Assembly (NCBI RefSeq): GCF_910592395.1
Contig: NC_088323.1
Coordinates: 14,309,501 to 14,373,500, forward strand
Direction of reading: 5' to 3'
Source of the DNA: Lineus longissimus
Taxonomy: Eukaryota; Nemertea; Pilidiophora; Heteronemertea; Lineidae
Length of the DNA stretch: 64,000 nt
This document shows, piece after piece, positions 32,382 through 40,224 of the stretch. Below the pieces are notes generated by a model. The model had not been told where the DNA came from. It worked only from the letters and a program-made list of their open reading frames with translations, and made no database searches. The position numbers and the translations under genes were made by a program. The first letter of the stretch is position 1, and every line of letters starts with the position of its first letter.

Positions 32382-32858
32382 ATGGAACTTGAAACTGTAA
32401 CTGATAATACTAAAGTTTCAGTGTCTAAGAAACCTCGATCAGAGAAACAATTAGCATGGTCTAGAGAACTGGGTAGAAGATCTAAGGAATTTAAGAGGAT
32501 AAAAAAGGATAAGACGACATTTAAAGTACAGGACTCCTCACCAAACAACAGAGTTGTGGAAAAGGAGGAAGAAGAAGTAGAGGAAGAAGAACCACAATCT
32601 CAAAATACTGATGTATCACTGCGTGAATCTAGTAGTAATACTTATGTCTATGTACTAGGTTTAGGTGCAATTATTTTAGCATCATTTATCATGTTTAAGA
32701 AACTTCCTAAAAAAGTAAGTAAAGAGCAGCGATCAGGCTCAACTCGAGCTATGCTCTCAGGACAAAGTCCGAATGAAGCCGTCATGAAGGGATCAATTAA
32801 CCCTCTTGTTAAACCTGTAGTTAAAGAGAAGAAATGTACTATTCCTTTAATGGAATGA
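32382..32858 (+). CDS. Polinton small membrane protein, 158 aa
   Basis: Starts at TAAATG. A basic head (KKPRSEKQLAWSRELGRRSK) is followed by a Glu-rich stretch, one membrane segment at about 88-104 (YVYVLGLGAIILASFIMF) and a basic tail containing a double-hairpin repeat copy (32743-32770). The basic KxEKQLAWxRELG phrase is one I recall from other Polintons; function unknown. It converges with the minus-strand gene at 32962-33912 across a cluster of four repeat copies. Confidence 0.75.
   Translation: MELETVTDNTKVSVSKKPRSEKQLAWSRELGRRSKEFKRIKKDKTTFKVQDSSPNNRVVEKEEEEVEEEEPQSQNTDVSLRESSSNTYVYVLGLGAIILASFIMFKKLPKKVSKEQRSGSTRAMLSGQSPNEAVMKGSINPLVKPVVKEKKCTIPLME
32743..32770 (-). repeat. Double-hairpin repeat, in coding sequence
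   Basis: CTC, GAGC TAT GCTC, TCA, GGAC AAA GTCC, translated as TRAMLSGQSP. Confidence 0.9.
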
Positions 32859-32873
32859 TCTCATCAGGTGGTC

Positions 32874-32990
32874 CGACTTCGTCTTGAGAGCTCTGCTCGA
32901 GTCGAGCTTTGCTCTCAGGACCTTGTCCTAGTCAAGCTTTGTTCTCTGGACCTTGTCTCAGTCAGACTTCGTCTTGAGAGCAGAGCTCGA
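32874..32990. repeat. Cluster of four double-hairpin repeats between convergent genes
   Basis: 32874-32901 (direct, TTC and TCT loops), 32902-32928 (inverted, TTT and CTT), 32932-32958 (inverted, degraded) and 32964-32990 (direct, TTC and AGA). The last supplies the C-terminus and stop of the 32962-33912 gene. A convergent intergenic position would suit a transcript terminator. Confidence 0.9.
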
Positions 32991-33912
32991 TTCTTAACTC
33001 TAAAGAAACCTCTGTTCCTCTGAAATTAACTAGCTTACCATTCTCATCAGTGATTTCGAATTTTATGTGATTAGTACACTTATTTATCGTTTTCTTACAA
33101 TTCGGTTCGTATCGCTGCATTTTTATTTGGTCACCATCTTCTACAGGTATGATGCAGAAAATGTTAGATGGTTTATTGTTGTAGAGGGTATTAGCTTTGT
33201 CAACCAAATTAGCTTGCAGGAATAGATATTTCCTGTAAAAGTTGAGTGGTCTTGTGGAGTAGTATTTTCCTTTCTTGGTGAATTTAGTTTGCTTAAAGCC
33301 AAACCACTCATTCACCACTGTGAGCTGTTTTTCTATCACCTCTCTTATGGTTTTGCTTATTTGAAAACCTTCTGTGTTTCTCTCAATCTTTATTTTTTCA
33401 TTTTTATCTAACTTGTCTACTTTCAGAGGGTACTCTTTATCCTCTGTAAGTTCAAGGGTTATGTAATTATTGTTATCACAGTAAATTTTCACATGGCTTA
33501 TTCCAATTTCTTTTATGTATTTTTGCCATACCTCACAAAACTCACTTAAACTAAAATGTCGAGAGTATGGAAATGTGTATTGAGTAATGGTGTCTTTAGT
33601 TGTGGTAGAATCATTTTCCAAATGCCGTTCGCAAATTTTCATGACTTCCTTTTCAAGTGTATCTGTTTCAAGTCCAGGAGCAAATAATGTCCTACACCAT
33701 AATTGTTTATCTAAGGGCTCATGTGTTGTAATTCTGGTTATTTCGACTAGAAATGAGAAAATCCTTACTCCCTCTGGTAGAAAATCACCTGTCCACCATG
33801 AATTGTAAAAGGTTATCGATTTCAAAGTAATGGATTTTATGTCTAATTGGTCTGTTAAGTAGTACTCAAATTTGGCTTCATTACATTCTTGTTCATTGAT
33901 TATGAAGTCCAT
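32962..33912 (-). CDS. Possible second minor-capsid (jelly-roll-like) protein, 316 aa
   Basis: The C-terminal strand pattern HIKFEITDENGKLVNFRG, followed by a V-x-L-x-L strand, parallels the end of the penton-like protein at 42354-43121 (RLTDEKGEIIDLNGHNV). The N-terminus also opens with a short strand-rich region and an SITLKSITFYNSWW phrase like the 'where the leaflet meets' region of penton-like proteins. That makes a paralogous minor capsid or fibre-base protein plausible, but it is inference. Start context is AAATAGAAATG. The last residues are coded by a double-hairpin repeat. Divergent from PolB with a 56-bp gap. Confidence 0.6.
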   Translation of the reverse strand: MDFIINEQECNEAKFEYYLTDQLDIKSITLKSITFYNSWWTGDFLPEGVRIFSFLVEITRITTHEPLDKQLWCRTLFAPGLETDTLEKEVMKICERHLENDSTTTKDTITQYTFPYSRHFSLSEFCEVWQKYIKEIGISHVKIYCDNNNYITLELTEDKEYPLKVDKLDKNEKIKIERNTEGFQISKTIREVIEKQLTVVNEWFGFKQTKFTKKGKYYSTRPLNFYRKYLFLQANLVDKANTLYNNKPSNIFCIIPVEDGDQIKMQRYEPNCKKTINKCTNHIKFEITDENGKLVNFRGTEVSLELRIELCSQDEV

Positions 33913-33968
33913 TTCTATTTAATTCAAGATATTTATTGAATTTAATAAATTTTAATCTAATAAATAGA

Positions 33969-36900
33969 ATGACTGATAAGAATCAGAAAATACTTTGCAC
34001 TACATGTGACAAGTACATATCCTACAATAATATGGCTATTCACAGGAGAACCAAAGGTCACTTAAGTAAATTAAATCCGGATTATGTCCCTATTGCTCAA
34101 CCCCGAGCCCCATCACTGATCCCTAAAACTATGGATAAGAAACTTGCATTTGAGGAAAATGAGCTAGATGGCATAAAGAAAGTGAGTGGAATAGAAATAG
34201 TAAAACAATTTGGCAAGCCTGTAGTCACCATTAGTTTGAAGATTGACAGAGAAGCTAAACAAGTGTATGAATACAGAGATAAATTAGAGGAGGTATTATT
34301 TCAACTCAATGATTACCATCACAAAATTAGCATATCAGTATTTGCTCAGTTTGATCGTCAGGGTGAAAGTGTAACACACCCCATACAGTCTCCAATGGAA
34401 AGCATAATTTCAAGGAACCAGGCAATTTATGCCATAACCAACCAGTTAAACTACATTAAGACACAGATTGAGGAAAGGTACTTTCAAGGTTCTGGACTTA
34501 CTTTAAATAAAATAGAGTCTTGTAACATGACCATCTGTTCTTACAAGAGGTGTAAAGGTGGTCATTACACTAAATTACCATTTAAAACAAAAGCAGTAAT
34601 AAATGTGGAATCAAATGACAATAAATGTTTTCTCTGGTCTTTATTGGCCGCTAAATATCTGAAAGAAAATCCAGAGACGGACTTTGTCCTGAGAGCAGAG
34701 CTCGAGAGTACATTCAATATCACTTCCGATATCAAAATCAAATCATTTCCTGTATGTATTCAAAAGGATATCCCTAAGATAGAGAGTGATAATAATCTCA
34801 AGATTAATGTGTTCAAGTTAGAGAACGAATGGGCTAAGAGCACCTGTGAGGCAAAACTAGAACCTCTCTACCTGTCCAAGAATTATGATGATGATGATGT
34901 CATCGATCTGTTGTATTTCAAGGACCATTTCATGTACATAAGAGACATCAATCTTTTCTTCAGGACACTAGCTCATAGAGTGTATCTTTGCAGGAGATGC
35001 ATGAATTACTTTTACAGGAAGTCAACACTAGATAAACATAAAAAGAAATGTGGAGAACACGATTACTGTAAGATTACTTTGCCTCCACCTAACAGTAAAT
35101 GGTCACAAATTAAATTTGAAAAACACTTATTCAAAAATAGAGTTCCGTTTGTGATCTATGCTGATTTCGAAGCGATAAGCGAACCTTGTTCTTCTGCCGA
35201 AGGCAACATACCAGTAGTTTCAGTAGAGCCACCTATGATGAAAGAAACGAGTTCAAAGAAACTTTTTAAACAAAATGCATCAGCTGTTGGTGTTTATGTT
35301 CACTCAGACTACACACACCTTTACAGTAGCCAGTATGTGTCTCACAGGGGTGCTGATGTTGTAGATGTGTTCTGTAATTGGTTAATCAGGATGGAAGAAC
35401 AATTCTCTAATTTATTGAACTGTAACTTTCCTCTAACAATGACAGATGAAGACTGGCATAAATATCAATTAGAAACACATTGTTACTATTGTAATCAACC
35501 TTTGGGATATGACAAGGTCAAGGATCATGATCACTACTGTGGTAGATATCGAGGTGCTGCTCACAACTCGTGTAATTTGAATGAAAAGAAAGCTATGTTT
35601 GTTCCAGTGTTTTTTCACAATCTCAGTAATTACGATTCTCACTTATTTATTAAAGAATTAATGAATAAGCTACCGAAGTACAAGAAACTGAAAATACTTG
35701 CCAAAACATCAGAGGAATACATTTCATTTCAGTTCGGTTGTTTCAGGTTTTTGGACTCGTACAGATTCCTGCAGTCCAGTTTAGACAACATAACCAAATC
35801 AATGTTGGATGATGATTTTAAAATTACCAGACAGCTGTTCCCAAATACCACTGACTTTAAGCTATTGAGGAAGAAGGGTTCAGTACCTTACTCTTTTTAC
35901 ACATCACATGAAAGCTACAATGTTACTTACCTAGAAAAGTCTATGTTTTTTGACGAATTGAAAAATGAAATGGCACCTGATTCTGCCTATGATGAGGCTA
36001 AGGTAATATGGGATCATTTCAAGATCAGGAATCACGGTGAGTTCATTGACCTCTACCTCAAAACTGATGTGATCCTTTTAGCTGATTTATTTGAGAAATT
36101 CAGGGATGTCAATTTGAACTACTTTCAGATAGATCCCTGTCACTGTTACTCGGCACCAGGCCTAACCTGGCAAGCTGGTTTGAAGTACACAGGAATAAAC
36201 CTAGAACTACTGACTGATACCAACATCTTACTTACTTTTGAGAAAGCAATACGAGGTGGAATTTCGGGTGTTATGGGAACAAGACATGTAAAGGCAGATG
36301 AACACCACAAACTACTCTACATAGACGCAAATAATCTCTACGGCTGGTCCATGATGGAACCTCAACCCTATGGTAGTTTTGAAATGATAGATATTGATCC
36401 ACTTAGCATGAATGTTATCAGTAAAGAGCAGATTATGGCAATTCCAAGTGATAGTGAAGTAGGCTACTTTTTAGAGGTTGATTTGGAGTATCCAGGAAAT
36501 ATTAAATTTAAGTCAAGGAACTTTCCATTCTGTCCTGAATCTCTCTTTATTGAAGATGATGAATTTAGTCCTTACCAGAGAGAGTTACTGGGCGATGATA
36601 AAAGATCAAATGTAGAGAAACTAATACTAACACAAAAGGATAAAACTAATTACATAGTGCATTACAGAATGCTACAATTTTACCTAAAGCACGGAATGGT
36701 ACTTAAGAGGGTTCATTCAGTGATAAGCTTTAAACAATCAAAGTGGTTAGCACCATACATTGATTTTAACACTAAAAGACGTATGGACTCTAAGACTGAT
36801 TTTGAGAAAGATTACTTTAAATTAATGAATAATGCGTTCTATGGAAAAACTTGTGAGAACATAAGGAACAGGGTTGAAATTGAATTTGTATCGGACGGGG

Positions 36901-37361
36901 AGAGAGCCAGGAATGTAATGGCCAATCCCAGGTTTTCATCGATATGCGTATTTGACGAACATAATGCTGCTATTAGCATGAGGAAAACATCAATGAAATT
37001 CAACAAACCAATCTACATAGGAGCTTCAGTACTTGAATTGTCTAAATTATTAATGTATGAATTCTATTATGAAGTTCTTCAACCGTACTTTGGTGAGAAA
37101 AATATTGAACTACTGTATCTAGATACAGATTCCTTTGTACTTAACATTAATACTGATGACTTAACTAAAGACTTAAAGGAGTTGAAACACTATTTTGACT
37201 TCAGTAATTATCCAAAAGATCATCCACTCTATGATACCAGTAAGAAGAAGGTACCAGGCTACTTTAAGGATGAGCTAGGAGGAGTAGAGATGAATGAATT
37301 CATTGCCCTGAGAAGTAAGATGTACGCTTACAGGACCAAGACTATGTCTGGAGAGCAATGA
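33969..37361 (+). CDS. Protein-primed family B DNA polymerase, ends at in-frame TGA
   Basis: From the ATG at 33969 (context AAATAGAATG; the frame is open 11 codons further up without ATG). A C2H2 finger sits at about residues 8-28 and a second at about 340-360. Exonuclease motifs are VIYADFEAI (about 395), HNLSNYDSHLF (about 550) and YLKTDVILLADLF (about 697). An endonuclease VII-like insert with DHDH-x-CG-x-YRGAAHNSCN lies at about 503-535. Polymerase motifs are DANNLYGWSM (about 786), NAFYGKT (about 955) and YLDTDSF (about 1049). All catalytic residues are present. One double-hairpin repeat is inserted in frame at 34679-34706. A TGA at 37359-37361, inside another repeat copy, ends it early; the same frame stays open to 37682. 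Confidence 0.95.
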   Translation: MTDKNQKILCTTCDKYISYNNMAIHRRTKGHLSKLNPDYVPIAQPRAPSLIPKTMDKKLAFEENELDGIKKVSGIEIVKQFGKPVVTISLKIDREAKQVYEYRDKLEEVLFQLNDYHHKISISVFAQFDRQGESVTHPIQSPMESIISRNQAIYAITNQLNYIKTQIEERYFQGSGLTLNKIESCNMTICSYKRCKGGHYTKLPFKTKAVINVESNDNKCFLWSLLAAKYLKENPETDFVLRAELESTFNITSDIKIKSFPVCIQKDIPKIESDNNLKINVFKLENEWAKSTCEAKLEPLYLSKNYDDDDVIDLLYFKDHFMYIRDINLFFRTLAHRVYLCRRCMNYFYRKSTLDKHKKKCGEHDYCKITLPPPNSKWSQIKFEKHLFKNRVPFVIYADFEAISEPCSSAEGNIPVVSVEPPMMKETSSKKLFKQNASAVGVYVHSDYTHLYSSQYVSHRGADVVDVFCNWLIRMEEQFSNLLNCNFPLTMTDEDWHKYQLETHCYYCNQPLGYDKVKDHDHYCGRYRGAAHNSCNLNEKKAMFVPVFFHNLSNYDSHLFIKELMNKLPKYKKLKILAKTSEEYISFQFGCFRFLDSYRFLQSSLDNITKSMLDDDFKITRQLFPNTTDFKLLRKKGSVPYSFYTSHESYNVTYLEKSMFFDELKNEMAPDSAYDEAKVIWDHFKIRNHGEFIDLYLKTDVILLADLFEKFRDVNLNYFQIDPCHCYSAPGLTWQAGLKYTGINLELLTDTNILLTFEKAIRGGISGVMGTRHVKADEHHKLLYIDANNLYGWSMMEPQPYGSFEMIDIDPLSMNVISKEQIMAIPSDSEVGYFLEVDLEYPGNIKFKSRNFPFCPESLFIEDDEFSPYQRELLGDDKRSNVEKLILTQKDKTNYIVHYRMLQFYLKHGMVLKRVHSVISFKQSKWLAPYIDFNTKRRMDSKTDFEKDYFKLMNNAFYGKTCENIRNRVEIEFVSDGERARNVMANPRFSSICVFDEHNAAISMRKTSMKFNKPIYIGASVLELSKLLMYEFYYEVLQPYFGEKNIELLYLDTDSFVLNINTDDLTKDLKELKHYFDFSNYPKDHPLYDTSKKKVPGYFKDELGGVEMNEFIALRSKMYAYRTKTMSGEQ
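34679..34706 (+). repeat. Double-hairpin repeat inserted in the polymerase gene
   Basis: GGAC TTT GTCC, TGA, GAGC AGA GCTC, GAG, identical to the copy at 30334-30361. Translated as DFVLRAELES in a variable part of the N-terminal region. Confidence 0.9.
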
Positions 37362-37395
37362 TCGACTGGGACTACGTCCCGAGAACAGAGTTTGA
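37339..37395 (+). repeat. Two tandem double-hairpin repeats in the polymerase C-terminus
   Basis: 37339-37365 (AGAC TAT GTCT, GGA, GAGC AAT GATC) and 37369-37395 (GGAC TAC GTCC, CGA, GAAC AGA GTTT). The polymerase TGA lies in the right hairpin of the first copy. Both spacers are non-stop codons in the polymerase frame. Confidence 0.8.
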
Positions 37396-37682
37396 CAAAA
37401 GATTATGATTCTAAGAAATTGAAGGGTATTGCCAAGAATGTAGTAAGGAGAAATATCTCATTTGATGACTATGTTGATTGTCTTGAAAAGAGTAGGTCAT
37501 TTTACCACAAGATGAGACACTTAAGATCAGATAAACACCAAATCTATTTGGAAGAAGTTGATAAAAAAAGCCTCAGTCCTTTTGATGACAAGAGGTTCAT
37601 ACTTGAAGATGGAATAAGCACCTTACCATTTGGAATGTATTATGAAGGCTACATAGATTACAGTGATTCAAACTTCGCTTGA
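37362..37682 (+). pseudogene. C-terminal end of the DNA polymerase after the TGA
   Basis: Same frame as the polymerase with no further stop until 37680-37682. It contains KGIAKNVVRRNISFDDYVDCL, the C-terminal region typical of Polinton pPolB. Whether it is translated depends on readthrough, on the TGA being an error, or on loss of the last 106 or so residues being tolerated. The stop at its end lies beside another repeat copy (37684-37710). Confidence 0.8.
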
Positions 37683-37683
37683 G

Positions 37684-37772
37684 TCGAGCTTTGCTCTCTG
37701 GACTTTGTCCTAGTACGACTACGTCTTGAGAGCATAGCTCGATTAGGACTACGTCCAGAGAACAAAGTTCGA
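37684..37772. repeat. Three double-hairpin repeats, intergenic
   Basis: 37684-37710 (inverted), 37716-37742 (direct) and 37746-37772 (direct, right hairpin GAAC AAA GTTC with both arms changed so that pairing is kept). They lie between convergent genes. Confidence 0.9.
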
Positions 37773-37878
37773 TTAAACTAATGAATAGGGTGGTGCTGAT
37801 GGTAGTGTTACTTGGTGAAATTCATCCCTAACACCGAAGTCATGATAATAGTGATAGTGATACACCACATTAGGATTA

Positions 37879-37889
37879 GGACGTAGTCC
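37879..37889 (+). repeat. Half double-hairpin repeat (GGAC hairpin only)
   Basis: GGAC GTA GTCC, close to the 3' end of the 37904-38563 gene. Confidence 0.6.
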
Positions 37890-37903
37890 GGGTCCTGTTT
37901 GAT

Positions 37904-38563
37904 TTACTGAACTTTTAGTTTTTCTAGCATCTCTGTCTGTGCTAGTTTTTTTCCTTCTTCTAAAAAAGTCTTCTTTAAAGACTCTACATCAACAGCTGAA
38001 CTTGCCTCCCTTTGTTTTTTCCTAATGGCATTTTTCATCGAAATGTATTTCTCCTTCTCCTTGAGAATCAAAGTAAACTCATCTGTAGATATGTGAGAAT
38101 CGGTTAAGGCTTTACTAACCAAATCATTGATTGTGTTCAGTTTTGAAATTGCCAACATTCTGATATTCTCATGCTTTTCAATTTTCTTAAGAATATTCTT
38201 TTTCTCCCAGCCTAAGGCTGATGAAATAATGGCACTACCTATTGTTACGCCACCCAAAGCTAAGCCTATCGGTGCCGTGATGACACCAGCTAGAGCGGAA
38301 ACACCAACAGATCCGGCTGCAACGCTGGCAAAATTAAGGAAATGGCTAATGCCAGTAATTACGCTAAATGCTTTTTTGTACTTTGAAAATATCTTTTTTC
38401 TAAATTCAATCTCGCTTTCTAAGAAACTCTTAACCTCACATATTTGTTGTAGTCTGAAAGCCTGAGGGTTACTTTCTGTATGCTTTTCAGACCTTTCATA
38501 GTTCAAATGACTTTCAGAGTTTAAATTACTTAAATCTGGATAAACCTTATTGTCTCCATCCAT
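37904..38563 (-). CDS. Polinton protein, 219 aa, helical with glycine-rich hydrophobic hairpin
   Basis: Starts at TAAATG. The N-terminal half carries QICEVKSFLESEIEFRKK, then a long hydrophobic Gly/Ala-rich segment (SVAAGSVGVSALAGVITAPIG ... GGVTIGSAIISSALGW, split around a Pro) that could be a membrane hairpin. The C-terminal half is charged and coiled, with SKALTDSHISTDEFTLIL. I recall such proteins from many animal Polintons; the function is unknown to me. It is first of a four-gene minus-strand run that ends, in transcription order, after the integrase gene. Confidence 0.75.
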   Translation of the reverse strand: MDGDNKVYPDLSNLNSESHLNYERSEKHTESNPQAFRLQQICEVKSFLESEIEFRKKIFSKYKKAFSVITGISHFLNFASVAAGSVGVSALAGVITAPIGLALGGVTIGSAIISSALGWEKKNILKKIEKHENIRMLAISKLNTINDLVSKALTDSHISTDEFTLILKEKEKYISMKNAIRKKQREASSAVDVESLKKTFLEEGKKLAQTEMLEKLKVQ

Positions 38564-38567
38564 TTAA

Positions 38568-38837
38568 TTAGTGGGAATAACTAGAATCAGTTGTTCTGTC
38601 ATTTCTAATGTTTAGTGTTGATCCTACAGACACTACAGGTTTTTGAAGTACATTAAATTTTAAAGGTTTTTCTGTCCCAGCAGGTTTTTCTGACCCAGCA
38701 GGCACAGAAGGTTTTAAAGGTTTTTCGGGACCAGGCTCCAACTTTGACTCTACTTCTGCCTCTAATTCTCTATGAAATCGTTCTAATCTTTCTTTCCAAT
38801 TACGTGGTCGTTTTGTGTAACCCCAAGTTCTATTCAT
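38568..38837 (-). CDS. Small Polinton protein, 89 aa, unknown
   Basis: Starts at TAAATG. It has a basic head (RTWGYTKRPRNWKERLERFH) and a Pro/Lys-rich middle with a repeated AGxEKPLK phrase. The gap to the downstream gene start is 4 bp. No membrane segment and no family recognised. Tight packing and the start motif support it as real. Confidence 0.6.
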   Translation of the reverse strand: MNRTWGYTKRPRNWKERLERFHRELEAEVESKLEPGPEKPLKPSVPAGSEKPAGTEKPLKFNVLQKPVVSVGSTLNIRNDRTTDSSYSH

Positions 38838-38841
38838 TTAA

Positions 38842-40032
38842 TTAAGTAAAATAAAATCTATTCACTGCAAAGAGTAAATTTCTTTCAAGTCTATTATTCA
38901 ACTTAATCATCTCGTTTATGATTTCTGTCTGACTACATATGTTAATGTTCTGGTTCATTCTCATGTTATTATTTAAATTCGATAATCTATCAAGCAGAAT
39001 CATATTTTCATCACGAAGATAATCCCCGAAATGCTGTGATATCACTATTTTCCAATTTGGTATTACATCCTGGTCTCGAAAGACAAACCAGTTTTCACTT
39101 CTCATTTTTACCATGAAATCCATTGACCTATCCAATTGATCCTTAAATAGTGTGTAGTCTACTTTAGCACTCTTCTGTCTGTTTTGTGTTTTAGACATTG
39201 GTCTCATGTTAAACCAAGCAAAGCACAGTTCAGGTTTATCTTTGAATTCCTTGATTGGTATGACATGATCCAACTCTTCTTCTACTATTCGAACTCTGTT
39301 CTCGGGACTTTGTCCTATTGGAGATAGACTCCTCTGGTACTTTAACCACTGTGAGAAGAAACTGTCTGTACATCCTAGATTAAATGAGGAATTACCGTTA
39401 CACTCTCCCTTAGAAATGCGGTTTAGACCAACTCTAATTTTGTGTCTGTCTCTATTACCATTTTGGTCAAGGTAATCCTTTTTGTAATATGAATTAAAAC
39501 ATGATCTACAGTTACCTCTATTTCCGTCTTTACCAAATTCACCATCACTTAGTAATTTATTTTCATAACATTTATTACATACCTTGATTTTACTTGAACC
39601 ACATTCTTTACAGTAATCAAGTAGTTTATTACGCCTGTTCTTTTCAAAATTAATTTCAGGTTTCTTTTCACAGCACTTAACACAATAAATTGTAGGTTGA
39701 TTTTCCATGTTTTGATTTAACATATTATTCTGATTTTCCATATTTTGATTCATCATATTATTCTGATTTATCATATTTTGATTTTCCATGTTTTGATTTT
39801 CCATATTTTGATTTTCCATATTTTGATTTAAGATAAACTGATTTATCATATTTTGATTTAACATAATCTGATTTATCAGATTTTGATTTAACATATTATT
39901 TTGATGCAAATAATACAAAAACTTCTGAATATTTTGATTCATCATATTATCATGATTCATCATATTATTCTGATTCATCATATCATTTTGATTCATCATA
40001 CCATTTTGATTATCAAATATTGCTCCATCCAT
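38842..40032 (-). CDS. HNH-type endonuclease-like protein with Q/N/M-rich head and zinc clusters
   Basis: 396 residues. Residues 8-110 are low complexity: dozens of QNM, QNMEN and NQN units coded by ttgattttccat-type repeats. Four CxxC pairs follow (CVKCCEKK, CKECG, CNKCYE, CRSCF), making one or two zinc modules at about 112-180. The C-terminal part has an HNH-like core, ELDHVIPIKEF then CFAWFNMRPMSKTQN, in which the DH and the N-x-K-type residues are expected ligands or catalytic residues. A double-hairpin repeat (39289-39315) is translated just before this core. Start context is GAAATG. A role in genome processing is inference. Confidence 0.7.
   Translation of the reverse strand: MDGAIFDNQNGMMNQNDMMNQNNMMNHDNMMNQNIQKFLYYLHQNNMLNQNLINQIMLNQNMINQFILNQNMENQNMENQNMENQNMINQNNMMNQNMENQNNMLNQNMENQPTIYCVKCCEKKPEINFEKNRRNKLLDYCKECGSSKIKVCNKCYENKLLSDGEFGKDGNRGNCRSCFNSYYKKDYLDQNGNRDRHKIRVGLNRISKGECNGNSSFNLGCTDSFFSQWLKYQRSLSPIGQSPENRVRIVEEELDHVIPIKEFKDKPELCFAWFNMRPMSKTQNRQKSAKVDYTLFKDQLDRSMDFMVKMRSENWFVFRDQDVIPNWKIVISQHFGDYLRDENMILLDRLSNLNNNMRMNQNINICSQTEIINEMIKLNNRLERNLLFAVNRFYFT
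39289..39315 (-). repeat. Double-hairpin repeat in the HNH-type gene
   Basis: GAAC TCT GTTC, TCG, GGAC TTT GTCC. The right-type hairpin has both arms altered together (GAAC/GTTC for GAGC/GCTC), preserving pairing. Confidence 0.85.
39690..40020 (-). repeat. Low-complexity coding repeat (QNM/NQN)
   Basis: Short units such as gattttccatattt and gattcatcatatta repeat many times in frame and code the Q/N/M-rich head of the HNH-type protein. Confidence 0.9.
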
Positions 40033-40119
40033 TTCTTTCTTTATTTAGTAGGACATTTTTTTTTAAATTACGTTTTTCGAACTTGTTCTTGTGACTTAAG
40101 TCACTTTAGAGACTTTATT

Positions 40120-40224
40120 TCATTTCAATGATTTGATATCAGAAACTGGTAACCATTCATTGAACTTATCACTGTAACCCTTCCACTTCACTAATCCGTA
40201 TTTCTTGCCTTTACTGGTCTTGTA
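40120..40224 (-). pseudogene. Chromodomain remnant, out of frame with integrase
   Basis: In the frame shifted relative to the integrase, the reading contains YGLVKWKGYSDKFNEWLPVSD, a clear chromodomain core, and stops at 40120-40122. Polinton integrases usually end in a chromodomain. A one-base frameshift near 40215-40225 now separates them. Confidence 0.8.

Noticed and set aside
35179-35205. gcgaaccttgttctt hairpin in the polymerase gene and a similar gcgaactttgttctt at 43471-43485
   Set aside because: They share one hairpin of the GAAC type but lack the second. Too short to count as repeat copies, though they may be worn remnants.
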